Positions 54,742 to 64,000 of a stretch of DNA of 64,000 nucleotides are shown here, piece by piece. The stretch is from Ceratopteris richardii. Lineage: Eukaryota; Streptophyta; Polypodiopsida; Polypodiales; Pteridaceae. Made by a program: the position numbers and the translations under genes. The stretch covers positions 103,538,647-103,602,646 of the forward strand of contig CM035417.1 of the NCBI GenBank assembly GCA_020310875.1. Reading direction: 5' to 3'. The notes beneath the pieces were generated by a model. That model ran no database searches. It was given only the letters and a program-made list of their open reading frames with translations, and had not been told where the DNA came from. Every line of letters starts with the position of its first letter. Position 1 is the stretch's first letter.

Positions 54742-56450
54742 GTGTTGTAGTTCCTTTCTGCCTTAGTCAGAATTCTGCTGGCATATTGAATTGGTCTGTC
54801 CATCTTAAACTCTTCACTAGGTTGGGTTAGAACTGCCCCTACTACATATGCACTAGCATCCACATGTACATGAAATATCTTTGACCACTCAGGTGTGATC
54901 AGAATGGGAGCAGACACTAACCTTGACCGTAGTGTTTGATATGCTCTTTCCTCCTCGTCTTCCCATTTGAAGGGAACCTCTTTGCCTGTGAGCCTAGCCA
55001 AAGGTCTGGCTATATCTGCATACATCTTAATAAATCTCCGGTGGTATCCTGTATGGCCTAGAAAACTTTGAATTTCCTTTGAAGATTTAGGCCTGGGTAG
55101 TTTCAAGATGGCTAAGATTTTGTCTGGATCAGGTGCCATTCCTTTGGAAGATACCACATGCCCTAACAAAGTACCTTCAGTCACCAAAAAGTGGCATTTG
55201 TTTGGATTCAGTTTCAGCTTCGTTTCTCTACATCTCTCAAAAACTTGTTTTAATTGAAGCAGATGCTTCTCTAAACAGTCCAATGGAGTTTCTTTATTAG
55301 TGCCTGAAAAAGATGAAAAGTCATCCATGAAGATTCTTAATGACTCAAGTAGCAATGGTCCAAAAATGAGATTAACTGTTCGGTTGAAGGTAGCTGGAGC
55401 ATTTCTTAACCCAAATGGCATTTTCAGATATACATAAGTTCCCCAAGGAGTAATAAATGCTGTCTTCTCCCGATCCTCAGGGTGAATAGAGATCTGATTA
55501 TAACCACTAAATCCATCCATGAAGCTATAAATGGAATGACCGGCTACTTCTTCTATGACCTGCTCAGCAAAGGGCATTGAAAATCCGTCTGGAATCGTGA
55601 CTTTGTTCAATGCCCTAAAATCGACACAGATTCTGATCTTGTTAGTATTTTTCTTTGGCACGATCACCATCGGAGATAGCCACTCCGAATGTTCTATAGG
55701 AATGATAATTCCTGCATCTTCCATTTTCTGAATCTCTGAATAGACAGCTTCAGCATACTTGGGGTTTAGCCGATAACTTTTCCCTCTCACTCGCCTTGCC
55801 CCTTCTATCAAAGGAATTCTGTGTTCACCATAACTAGATGGTACTCCTTCTAGATCCTTATAATGCCATGCAAAAACATCTGTGTAGTGGGTCAAGAATG
55901 TTCTGACTTTGTCCAGAAGCTCTGGATAGTTCCACAACCAGTTAGCTGCCAAAACTGGTCTGTTATTGTTCTGAATATCTAAACGTATTTCCTTGACCGG
56001 ATCTCTCTCTACCATATTCTCTTTTTGCTCAGTTCCTTCCTTGTCATCTTCCAATAGTCTTTTGTGCATTGCTTCATAAGCAGGTGCCTCTTGAATTTCA
56101 ATTTGTTCCTCTTTTTCCTGCATCCATCTTGCAGGTATTTCTTGAATAGGAAAAGAGTATTCTTTACTGGATTCAGTTACCTTGCCTTTAGCCTTGGCCT
56201 CTGCCTTCTTTGTAGAGTTGATATCTTCCTCTGAGTTGTAGTTGAGGGGCGTCTTTCTGCCCCTTCTGTGGTCCGTGATAGGTTCTCCCAATCCATCAAC
56301 CTGGACCTTTGTGTCATCTTCATCATAATCCTCAGGTGTGCAAGAATTATTGAGAAAAATTCCAAAACACGAAGAAGAGTTACCGGCATGCAGCCACCTT
56401 AAAATATCCTCTTCATTAGAGGTTGATCTTCTGGTTCTGGTTCTATGCAA
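54672..56450 (-). pseudogene. Gyp-B2 reverse transcriptase and RNase H N-terminal part
   Basis: 592 codons. The linker with LRWLHAGNSSSCFGIFLNNS matches Gyp-B1. RT: VPKKNTNKIRICVDFRALNK, FMDGFSGYNQISIHPEDREK (catalytic D), MPFGLRNAPATFNRTV, IFMDDFSSFS (FMDD at about residue 375), LGHVVSSKGMAPDPDKI. RNase H starts with HVHVDASAYVVGAVLTQ and runs to YNTTERER, where the frame slips. All palm residues are present. It overlaps gag-protease by about 50 bp in a different frame; because Gyp-B1 has both in one frame, this shift is probably damage, not programmed frameshifting. Confidence 0.95.
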
Positions 56451-58753
56451 ATACCAACCTTTTGCATCATGCTAGTGTTTCCTTGATTATCCGGGCCTTC
56501 TTCCAAGTGAAGCTGCGTCAGCTCTTGCCCTTTCTTTTGTACCCACATAGTGTCCTTGCCCCAATCATGAATGACACTTGCGTATCTCAACCATGGTCTC
56601 CCAATTAAGAGTGGAAATCCTCCTTCCACCTGGGGCAATCTTAAAACAACAAAATCCAGTATGAACACATTACCTTGTATTTCAAGTGGGACTTTTGGAA
56701 TCACTCCGACAGGCCTCACTTTGCTCTGATCTGCCAAAGTAATAGTGAAATTTGCAGGCCTTGAAGGGTGGAGTCCAATCTTTTTCATTGTATGTTCAGG
56801 CATCAAGTTGATGCCGGAACCACCATCCACAATAACACCCTGAAATTCATGACCTTGAATAGATATGGTCAGTCGAGGGCTCCTATAATCTGTGAGAGGT
56901 GCTTCCCTTATAATTATCCCTTTAGGTAAAACAACAGTCTTTGCCACTAAACTTGTAGTAGAAGCCTCATCAATTATCTGCAATAATTCTGACCTGAATT
57001 TTCCATCCATTTTTATTAGATCAAAAATGCTAACCTCCTTTTTCATAGACTTGAGAAGTTTTGAAGCTTCCGACTCGGAAAAGGAATGGGCTCCACTTGA
57101 CTTGTCCAACTCTTCCTGAGCCCTAATGAAAGCATGCCCAATGACATCACTGGTGGCTATGAAGTTTTCCTTTTGTTTTGGCCCAATGACATCACTGGTG
57201 CCTATGATTTTTTCCTTTTGTTTTGAGTCTGCACCTGTGATTGTTTTGTTATTAGCAGCAACCTTTTCTTTGTTGAATCCTCTAATCATTGATTCTTGAC
57301 TTACTTCCTCTTGAACCTTCCCCTTGCTTCTTGTTTGTACTGCAAAAGATTCAAGTTCTTCTAACTGTACCACCCTTGTAGATGGTGAGGGCTCATTGAC
57401 CGGTGGTAATGTTTCCTCCTTGTGTACAGAGATCATTTGGATATGGGGTCCGGATGTAGAGGCTTGATTTTTAGGACAACAATATGTAAAGTGATCCCTG
57501 GCCTCTGGACAGTTTCTGCAAGGGGGGGCATTCTCCGGGAGAGTGCACCTAGACTGATAGTGCCCGCACTCTCCACATCTGAAACAAATGATGGGTCTTC
57601 TAGGACCATTTGCAAAATTATTCCTTGGTCTAGGATTATAGTTGTTACCTGGGTTTGCTGCGGCTGCCATTACATTTGTTGGTGGCAGAAGTCCTCCTTG
57701 TGTCCAATATGTTGTCGCAGGCATTCCCCTTGATTGGCATTCATGGGCCTCATGGCCAACCTTCCTGCATAATTGACAAGTCACGTTCAGCAGAGGACAT
57801 TCACTTACGATGTGTCCTTGCTTGCTACACATGGAGCACCAGAGTCCACTCTTGATACCACCTCCTTTGAGTTCTTGCAGTTCTTGTCTCAGCTGAGCTA
57901 ATTCTTCTGCTTGGGCCTCCTCTTCCTTTTGGAGCTTGAGTGCTTCAATCTCCCTTCTCAACTGAGCCACAGCGGTCTCCTCTTCTGTGTAGGGCTTATT
58001 TCTTTTCAAGCCCTCCCGCTCCCTTCTTAACTGGATCACTGGATCTTCCATTTCTGTACCATATGTTGGTTGAGAGGAAGTTGCACCATACTGGTGCCTT
58101 ATCTGCTCCAAGCGGGTGGCCGTATTGATGAACTCTTCAACAGAGGCGGTAGGTAACACTAACTCTTTTATTTTGCATTGGGTGACCACAGGTAGGGGTT
58201 TGGCTAACCACTTCTTGACAAAGAAGTCATGCGGTGGATCTGGTAGTTTAGCCATCAATGCTTTGGCCCTGGTCACAAATTCTGGGAACTTTTCTCCTGG
58301 ACCCAACCTTAGATTTTCTAGCTCTTCTATAATAATTTCAGCAGTATTACCATGTTGGAACTGATTCTTAAAGGCTTCTTTCATCAAATCCCAAGAGGTA
58401 AAGTGGTTTTCCGCAAACTGGCTAAACCACTTGTCGGCCAATCCCTCCAATGTGGCAGGGAAGAGTATCAAGAAGGCATCTTCCCTACCCATTAGACCTC
58501 TAGTCTTGCACAATGCCTGAAATCTTCGAATGTGCTCATCTGGATCCTCATGAGCTAAACCTCTGAAAGAGGGAAATTTTATGTTTAATCTGGAGAGTAA
58601 GGTTTCTAGATCTACCTGTCCTGCCATGCTTCCTACCGATGAAGTTGATGAAAGTGGACTTGATGATCCTCTGACCGTCTTTCTTCTTGTCTGCTTGCAC
58701 TTGACCCTCAATGTTTGTGACCGGGTCGCGGTCATGAGCTGCTCATAGTCCAC
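56399..58753 (-). CDS. Gyp-B2 gag and protease, open
   Basis: The open frame extends to a GTG at 58753. Likely starts are ATG 58735 (MTATRS) or ATG 58627 (MAGQVDLETLL). Retrotransposon gag domain about 45-215, coiled coil about 255-300, then zinc knuckles CSMCSKQGHIVSEC (about 306), CQLCRKVGHEAHEC, CFRCGECGHYQSRC (about 389) and a CX2CX5HX3C variant. The protease has GVIVDGGSGINLMPEHTMKK near residue 642 and LLIGRPWLRYA near 717. The active loop is D-G-G, not D-S/T-G; Gyp-B1 has the same, so this is a family trait. No stop in about 780 codons. Confidence 0.93.
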   Translation of the reverse strand: MDYEQLMTATRSQTLRVKCKQTRRKTVRGSSSPLSSTSSVGSMAGQVDLETLLSRLNIKFPSFRGLAHEDPDEHIRRFQALCKTRGLMGREDAFLILFPATLEGLADKWFSQFAENHFTSWDLMKEAFKNQFQHGNTAEIIIEELENLRLGPGEKFPEFVTRAKALMAKLPDPPHDFFVKKWLAKPLPVVTQCKIKELVLPTASVEEFINTATRLEQIRHQYGATSSQPTYGTEMEDPVIQLRREREGLKRNKPYTEEETAVAQLRREIEALKLQKEEEAQAEELAQLRQELQELKGGGIKSGLWCSMCSKQGHIVSECPLLNVTCQLCRKVGHEAHECQSRGMPATTYWTQGGLLPPTNVMAAAANPGNNYNPRPRNNFANGPRRPIICFRCGECGHYQSRCTLPENAPPCRNCPEARDHFTYCCPKNQASTSGPHIQMISVHKEETLPPVNEPSPSTRVVQLEELESFAVQTRSKGKVQEEVSQESMIRGFNKEKVAANNKTITGADSKQKEKIIGTSDVIGPKQKENFIATSDVIGHAFIRAQEELDKSSGAHSFSESEASKLLKSMKKEVSIFDLIKMDGKFRSELLQIIDEASTTSLVAKTVVLPKGIIIREAPLTDYRSPRLTISIQGHEFQGVIVDGGSGINLMPEHTMKKIGLHPSRPANFTITLADQSKVRPVGVIPKVPLEIQGNVFILDFVVLRLPQVEGGFPLLIGRPWLRYASVIHDWGKDTMWVQKKGQELTQLHLEEGPDNQGNTSMMQKVGICIEPEPEDQPLMKRIF

Positions 58754-59594
58754 TTAAAATGAGACACTTGATAAAAGTATGTACCTTTTGGCCCACTGGA
58801 AACCACTTATTACCAATGTCATTCTTATCTTTTGGTAGCTCACATAACTTCCAAGTATAATTTTTTTAATAGAATACAATTCCATTTGCAATGCAATCCT
58901 TATGAGGCTTGAAGATGAGTACATGATCAAAAGATGAAGACTTGTATATACATGTACGTTAAACTTGTAATTAGTTCACTTATACCTTTGTAATGGTTAC
59001 AAGTTTGTACATATAAGACTATATATACAAGTAGAAAGTCAAGACATGGATGACGGATGATGAGTGACAAGTTTTAGAAGTCATTAGAGACTTTAGAAAG
59101 AGAGAAAAACTTGATGTATCACTCATATGTAATTTTTCCTTGAATAGAAGAAAGTTGCACCTCAATCTTTTGTTCAGCGATCATTCTATGCTTATCTTCT
59201 TGATGAATGCTTTTGCACAAGTCTAATTCTATAGTTGAGTGACCTTTGCACAAGTTTTGAGAGTTTAATTGTAATCAGGCTAATCTCCCTCCACAGCGTA
59301 AAGTTTTGAACATGTAAGCACTCATTCTTTAAGTTGAAAGGTAAGCTACTTGTGGCCAAAAGAATTTGAATAAACGGGGCTAGTTTGGGAGAACCATGCA
59401 TTAGAAGTTGCAAGTGTCAAAGTCGACTACATAGAAGAATAGTTTCAGACATAGGAACATTTTTTGGAGTAAATCTCAAGATTTACTAAATCTTTTGGAG
59501 AGATGTAACTTGGAGAAGGTGCACAAACTTTGCGAGAGATATGCTCTAGCATCAAGGATAACTTGTTCTTTTGGAGATTAACACTCTCCATCAG
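58754..59594 (+). repeat. Cop-6 5' LTR region (right end about 59593)
   Basis: ORF-poor DNA ending CTCCATCA at 59593, just before the primer site. A TATATATAC word at 59022-59030 is the likely promoter. The left end could be a TG near 58768, but no 3' copy is available to define it. Confidence 0.6.
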
Positions 59595-59606
59595 TGGTAT
59601 CAGAGC
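59595..59606 (+). promoter_or_regulatory. Cop-6 primer-binding site (initiator tRNA-Met)
   Basis: TGGTATCAGAGC, identical to the primer site of Cop-1 but on the plus strand. It is placed about 220 bp before a copia gag start. Confidence 0.95.
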
Positions 59607-59815
59607 TGGATTTATCAAATTTGAAGAAAGGAGGACCCCGACTATTGCAAATATATAGAACTCAATCTTTGAAGATTCAAAAGGTGAAAGTTTGAAGTGA
59701 AAGCTAGAGAAGGAGGACTGAAGCTATCAAGAAGGTCAAAATGAACTACATTCAAAGTAAGGGTACATTCATTACTCACAAAGCTTGAAGAATTTATTGC
59801 AGATGTGAAGAAAGA

Positions 59816-60111
59816 ATGGGAGATTCTCTTCATATAGAGAAATTGGATAGAGAAAACTATCCTTCTTGGTCAATGAGGATCAAAGCTCATCTTATGAGCA
59901 AAGACCTGATAGAATACATCACAGGTGAAGAAGAAAAACCAGAATTTAGGGATCCTAGTGTTCCAACTAGGGAAGAGCTCTCACATTTGAAGTCATGGAT
60001 GAAGAAGGATGCCCAAGTGTTGCGGCTCAAGATCAAGGACAAAGCATGGAAGCGCATCAAGGAAGTGAACACACGAGAAGAAGGAACAAGTAGGGAGCTC
60101 CAAGATTCACA
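59816..60111 (+). pseudogene. Cop-6 gag, N-terminal part, cut by Gyp-C2
   Basis: ATG 59816 opens MGDSLHIEKLDRENYPSWSM, the typical copia gag start (hydrophobic, then LDRENYxSWSMRIKAHL). It continues to IKEVNTREEGTSRELQDSH and then enters sequence typical of an LTR start (TGTCAAATTTTC at 60112). The remaining 1000 or more codons of the element are outside the window or lost. Confidence 0.88.
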
Positions 60112-60650
60112 TGTCAAATTTTCAGAAGAAATCCCTATAAAAATAGTGATTTTTATCACTAAATATCATTGTAAATACCATTTTCTATTTTTACAGCTCC
60201 ATTTTGTTCAAGCCAAGGAGTCCTTGAGCTTGAGGAGTATTAGATGTATCATACTACCAATTTTCATAATTTTTAGATTCCGTTTGAGCCCCCAAATAAG
60301 CCCTAGAACCTAATTTTTAACTAGGCCGGACACTAGGTCTGGACAGGGCCAAAACCACTCAAAAACTATAAAAAGGGCTGGAGAGCTCATTTTTGGGGGC
60401 AGCTTGTGGTAGATTTCAGCTTTGTAAGAGAGTTCTTGTGTAATTCAAGTCCTTCCATTGTTCCACTCTTTGCTCTTACCTTGTGCGCGTGTGTGTGTGT
60501 ATGTGTGTGTATGCTTGTGTGCTTTCACTCACGCACTTGTGCACTTCACTTGCTCTTGGTCTTCATACCGGTCCTCACGTTTCCACGGATTGACATTTAT
60601 GAGGTGTATCTCCTCACGTTGGTACTCACCATTGTGCTAGAGTGACACCA
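60112..60650 (+). repeat. Gyp-C2 5' LTR
   Basis: About 540 bp from TGTCAAATTTTCAG to CACC(A). It contains TATAAAAAGGGC at 60367 and a TG-repeat (60486-60517). A worn relative is at 11735-12296. The ends are supported by the break of the Cop-6 gag on the left and the primer site on the right. Confidence 0.75.
60367..60373 (+). promoter_or_regulatory. Gyp-C2 LTR TATA box
   Basis: TATAAAAAGG in a good plant TATA context. Transcription would start about 30 bp downstream, around 60398, near the GAGCTCATTTTTGGGG block that is conserved in the relic LTR. Confidence 0.75.
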
Positions 60651-60654
60651 AATT

Positions 60655-60672
60655 TGGCGCCGTTGCCGGGGA
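60655..60672 (+). promoter_or_regulatory. Gyp-C2 primer-binding site (tRNA-Asp)
   Basis: TGGCGCCGTTGCCGGGGA is the exact complement expected for the 3' 18 bases of plant tRNA-Asp(GUC), recalled from the known tRNA sequence. It lies a few bases after the LTR end. Confidence 0.93.
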
Positions 60673-61096
60673 GAGAGCTTGGAGGACGAGCATGTGATGG
60701 TAAGACGTAGAGTAGCGACGTTGGAAGGTAAAAAAAAAAATCATCATTTTCAGTTCAGTTTTTGAATTTTCCTTCTTCTTCATCTTCATCATCATCACCA
60801 TCACCACCCACCTTCATTTTCTCAGTTTTTTCCATTTTTTAGAGTACATTCACTTTGTTTTTACTTGTGGTTGTGAGCAAGAAGCTTAGAGAGGGTGCAG
60901 AATAGAGGCGCTGAAGAAGTAGCACCAAAATAGCTGAAAATCTGAGTGAACAGCCCCGGACATGACGAAACCTGCGCCAAGTATCGTGAGTGCAATATCG
61001 TGGGTTTGAAGGAAGATTTTGCATCTACAGACACATAGGAGTGACAAGGAGGACACAAGGTACTCATATTTGCAAAAAATTTTGAATTTGGACTCC
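60673..61096 (+). other. Gyp-C2 leader, first part
   Basis: Untranslated. It has an A run (60729-60739), a CTT/CATCATCACC tract (60770-60812) also present in the 12.4-kb relic, and no credible ORF. Confidence 0.6.
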
Positions 61097-61770
61097 AAAA
61101 AATCCAAGTATCGTTTACTCTCGCGGTCGAGTATCACGATACTTGGCAAGTATCGTGAATCTCCTGTGGTTGAGTATCGCGATATTTCCCTCCGATCGTG
61201 TATCGCTTCATACCGATCGCGATACCTGGCCAGAGATCGTTTCAGACCAGAGATCATTTCGGCCAGAGATCGTTTCAGACCAGAGATTGTTTCGGCCAGA
61301 GATCATTTCGGCCAGAGATCGTTTGGGTCAGAGATCGCGTATCGTTTCAGGTTGAAAGATCGTGTATCGTTTTCAACCAAAGATCGTTTCGGCCAGAGAT
61401 CGTTTCAGACCAGAGATCGTTTCGGCCAGAGATCGTTTCGGCCAGAGATCGTTTGGGTCAGAGATCGCATATCGTTTCAGGTTGAAAGATCGTGTATCGT
61501 TTTTGGCCAAAAATCGTTTTCGACCAAAGATCGTTTCGGCCAGAGATCGTTTCAGACCAGAGATCGTTTCGGCCAGAGATCGTTTCAGACCAGAGATCGT
61601 TTCGGCCAGAGATCGTTTGGGTCAGAGATTGCGTATCGTTTCAGGTTGAGAGATCGTGTATCGTTTTGGGACAAAGATCGAGTATCGTGTCCTACAAATA
61701 TCGTGTATCGTCTGCTTCCAAGTATCGCGATACTTGATAAGTATCGTGTATCGCCTGATTTGAAGCATTT
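61097..61770. repeat. GATCG-rich minisatellite in the Gyp-C2 leader
   Basis: Alternating 16- and 17-bp units (CAGAGATCGTTTCGGC and CAGAGATCGTTTCAGAC) build 33-bp dimers. A longer motif with GTTTGGGTCAGAGATCGC recurs at 61321, 61451 and 61615. The flanks carry self-complementary words such as AGTATCGCGATACTT. All three plus-strand frames stay open for 70-259 codons simply because the unit has no stop. Confidence 0.93.
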
Positions 61771-61874
61771 CCTGAGAGGCCCTGTTTCCCTGTTTTAACC
61801 CCCAAAACCCTGAACTGGCATAACTTTCTCATACGAAATCCGTTCGGAGTGATCTTGGGTTTGTTGGAAAGCTC
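61771..61874 (+). other. Conserved leader block before gag
   Basis: GGCATAACTTTCTCATACGA, then CCGTTCGGAGTGATCTTGGG and TTGGAAAGCTCG. This wording resembles a block I associate with plant gypsy leaders. It ends right at the gag frame. Confidence 0.4.
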
Positions 61875-64000
61875 GTGAGGAGTACAACAAAAACATTGAC
61901 TGTCAAGTACGAAGACGGAGTCTACATGGACAAGATGGGCCAGATATATGTAGTAACTGAAAGTCCTAATCAGATTAATGAAAGAGGAGAGTTAGCTCGA
62001 GATCAGGAAACTACCTCGCAAAACCCATTCAAAACCCAACAAAGAACAGAAAATGTGTCGTTAGGACAAATGAGCCAAGGTAGCATACCCGATAGACTAC
62101 ATGAACAATTCAACATGCCAAGAATCAACCCCCACGGCCACTCTAGTCAGAGGATCGGAAATATGAATAGACCTACCTTTAGGACAGAACCGCCCCAAGG
62201 TGTCCCCATCATAACTCGATCCCCAGAACCCGACAGAAGACTGAGACCAATCCAATTGGCCAAATGTATGAGAAATCGTTACGATGGCACAGGAGAACCC
62301 TATGACCACATTACAGAATTCAAGCAGGTGTTGCGAGCGGAGCAAGTGGATGACTTTTTCATGCAATATGAATCCTTTGGGCTAACACTTACGGGAATAG
62401 CCTTAACTTGGTTTCAATCTCTGGATCCAAATTGCTTTGAACATATTGAACAATTCTTCCAAGAACTTATTTGGGAATTCACGAAGCGCGGGATCAAGCA
62501 CAATTCGTCATCCTTACTACATAGTTTCAAACAAGCTCCCAATGAGACAGTAAAAAATGCAGCACGAAGGTTTAAGCAATACATAACCTGATGCCCTGTG
62601 ACAGAGAGACCTTCTCAGCAAAAAATGATATCCCTATTTTTAGAAGGTCTAACCAATGGAACATTGAGAGTCTTAGTATACGTAAAACGACTGCAAACCC
62701 TAAGTCAGTGTCTTCAGGAGTGCATAGATTTGGAAGACAACTTAGCTGAGGATCTCAAAATCACACAGGATCCTATCAAATCAGAGGAGACAAGGAGCAA
62801 GGAAACTTCTAGTTTGAGTTATGTGGAGGAAGTGACAGAGTTGGTGGCCAAGAAATTAGGAGTACAAGGACAAAGGAACTACCAGAACTCCCCCTTGAGA
62901 ATGCCAATGTTAGGAAGTTGCACACTTTGCGGTGGGGATCATCCATCTCATGTCTGCAACCAAGAAGCATTAGGATTATCACAACCTTACCCGTACGATA
63001 GACGACCAACTCAAGCGCCTAACATGTACTCTTATAGTGAGCCAAAGTACCCCAACTACAACAATGAAAACTATCTAATGAATAGACAGCCACGACCATT
63101 TGTACCACCCCACTATAGACCATACGGGTACCCTCCTACAGAACAAGGAAGAGAAGTTCCTAGGTATAGCCCATGTCCAGAACCACGAGGAGCAACTAGA
63201 CCATATGAACATGAAGGAAATAGCCAACCTCAACCTATGCCAAGACAAAAACCACCCCACACACTAGCTCCGACACAAGGGCAGAACATCACGATACAAG
63301 TTGTTTGTCTAGAGTGTGGCAAAGAACAGCTTTTGAGAGATTGTCCCGGACATCCCGCTAGTGTACCAAAGGTTACACCCATTAATGTTGTCGGCCTAGC
63401 AAGGGATTCAAGTTCCAGTAGTGATAATGTGGCTCCTATACACGCAGTTACTAGGGCACAAGCCTTACAGCAAAATAAACCAGCTGAGCAATCAGAGCCA
63501 AGTGAATCAGGAGAGCCTAGTAAGAGAAGAACAAGAACATGGAAGGATACTAGAAAGAAGGCCAATCGTAAGTGGACCAAAAAGTTATCCGAACTAGAAG
63601 AAAGCCTGAAAGATGCAAAAACAAAAATAGAAGATATTGCCTCTCAAAGCCCCTCACAAGTCCAAACTCCATCCACATCACCTCATCCCCACTCACCAAG
63701 CACGATAAATGAACCACCACAACCGGGGTCTGTTCTTGCAGATCCAACCCCAGAACACTTGGACATGATGTTCAAAGCATACCAGGCTCGACTTCAAGAA
63801 GGGCCAACACCTGCAAACCTAGATAAGAGCTACCCTAGAGCAGATTTAGAGATTGAACGGACAAAAATGTGCATTAAAATGGTGGAACTAGCTCAAGCTA
63901 TGTTCGAGGCCAATCAATCATTCAATCAGACGAATGCTATTACACCGGGTTTGCACTTCCAGGGCTTACTAGATAGATTAGAGCAGTTGGTAAACAAGCC
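61875..64000 (+). CDS. Gyp-C2 gag, one in-frame TGA, runs off the window
   Basis: A single frame is open from 61875 to 64000 except for TGA at 62589-62591; I translated every codon from 62583 on. The first ATG in frame is 61926, but similarity with Gyp-C1 begins earlier (KYEDGVYMDKMGQ), so the true start is unclear. Capsid core: RPIQLAKCMRNRYDGTGEPY, LTGIALTWFQSLDP, then after the TGA PSQQKMISLFLEGLTNGTLR. A knuckle CTLCGGDHPSHVC (CX2CX3HX4C, about 62932) and a degenerate second one (CLECGKEQLLRDC, His replaced by Gln). A basic, then Pro-rich tail, and LDMMFKAYQARLQEGPTPAN near 63755 as in Gyp-C1. Protease and pol must lie beyond 64000. Confidence 0.85.

Larger units (their letters stand above)
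60112..64000 (+). mobile_element. Gyp-C2: Ty3/gypsy element, 5' part (tRNA-Asp primer)
   Basis: 5' LTR, primer site, 1.2-kb leader with minisatellite and gag reading off the right edge. The tRNA-Asp primer site is characteristic of Athila-type plant gypsy elements, and the gag with CxxCGGxH knuckles fits. It is inserted in Cop-6 in the same orientation. The target duplication cannot be checked because the 3' end is beyond the window. Confidence 0.88.

Noticed and set aside
56399-56450. Programmed frameshift between gag-protease and RT in Gyp-B2
   Set aside because: Gyp-B1 carries both regions in the same frame, so a mutation in Gyp-B2 is the simpler explanation.
61097-61770. CRISPR-like array of short repeats
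   Set aside because: Units are contiguous 16/17-bp tandem copies without unique spacers, in a eukaryotic retrotransposon leader, with no cas genes.
61019-61798. 259-codon ORF and overlapping ORFs in all three plus frames
   Set aside because: They exist because the minisatellite unit has no stop in any frame. Amino acid sequence is a simple repeat (RPEIVSARDRF) and lies before the gag frame.
1-64000. Host protein genes, tRNA or rRNA genes
   Set aside because: No plant housekeeping domain, tRNA cloverleaf or rRNA sequence was noticed on either strand; every recognised protein is a transposon product. A small or diverged host exon could still be missed by eye.

Overview
This window is nuclear DNA of a land plant with a large, repeat-rich genome. 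It holds no recognisable host gene, rRNA, tRNA or CRISPR array. Nearly all assignable sequence is LTR retrotransposon (Ty3/gypsy and Ty1/copia), plus one LINE relic. A plant is indicated by the copia polyproteins, by copia primer-binding sites matching initiator tRNA-Met, and by a gypsy primer-binding site matching plant tRNA-Asp. The style of the gypsy gag/pol proteins suggests a non-flowering plant such as a fern, lycophyte or gymnosperm, but that is inference only.

Layout, left to right. Gyp-A (1-4363, +) is a decayed gypsy element with gag, RT, RNase H and integrase. A 3' tract and a possible very long LTR follow (5574-8747). Gyp-B1 (about 8751-11730, +) has a tandem-repeat leader and a gag-protease piece. 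A relic of the Gyp-C LTR and leader comes next (about 11735-13450), then an unassigned 217-codon ORF (13471-14124). Cop-3 (about 14830-17332, +) is a stop-ridden copia 3' half. A LINE relic (about 17340-25560, +) is split by Cop-1 (19156-24717, -), an intact copia with LTRs that read as identical, a 5-bp target duplication and an uninterrupted 1356-codon ORF. A gypsy integrase tail follows (26640-26850), then Cop-2 (about 26900-30980, -).

Gyp-C1 (31662-43058, -) is an 11.4-kb gypsy interior of unusual design. On the minus strand it reads gag, protease, RT, RNase H, two zinc-binding H2C2 modules, integrase core, a second retropepsin-like domain, then about 4.2 kb of unknown coding sequence. 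After it come a perfect 224-bp palindrome (44309-44532), copia fragments Cop-5 (+) and Cop-4 (-), a complete-looking but unpaired LTR (47260-48206), an intact 634-codon ORF of unknown function (48519-50423, -), and a G+C-rich island ending in a higher-order tandem array (50424-52740). Gyp-B2 (53191-58753, -) is a fairly young relative of Gyp-B1. At the right end the 5' part of Cop-6 (+) is interrupted by Gyp-C2 (60112 to beyond 64000, +), whose LTR, TATA box, tRNA-Asp primer site, GATCG-rich minisatellite leader and long gag frame (one in-frame TGA) are all visible.

The parts relate as nested selfish elements. Cop-1 looks recently mobile. Gyp-B2 and Gyp-C2 are moderately young. Gyp-A, Gyp-B1, Cop-3 and the LINE are old. 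The strongest candidates for new biology are the extra coding modules lying 3' of gypsy pol (31662-37215 and 48519-50423) and the perfect palindrome.
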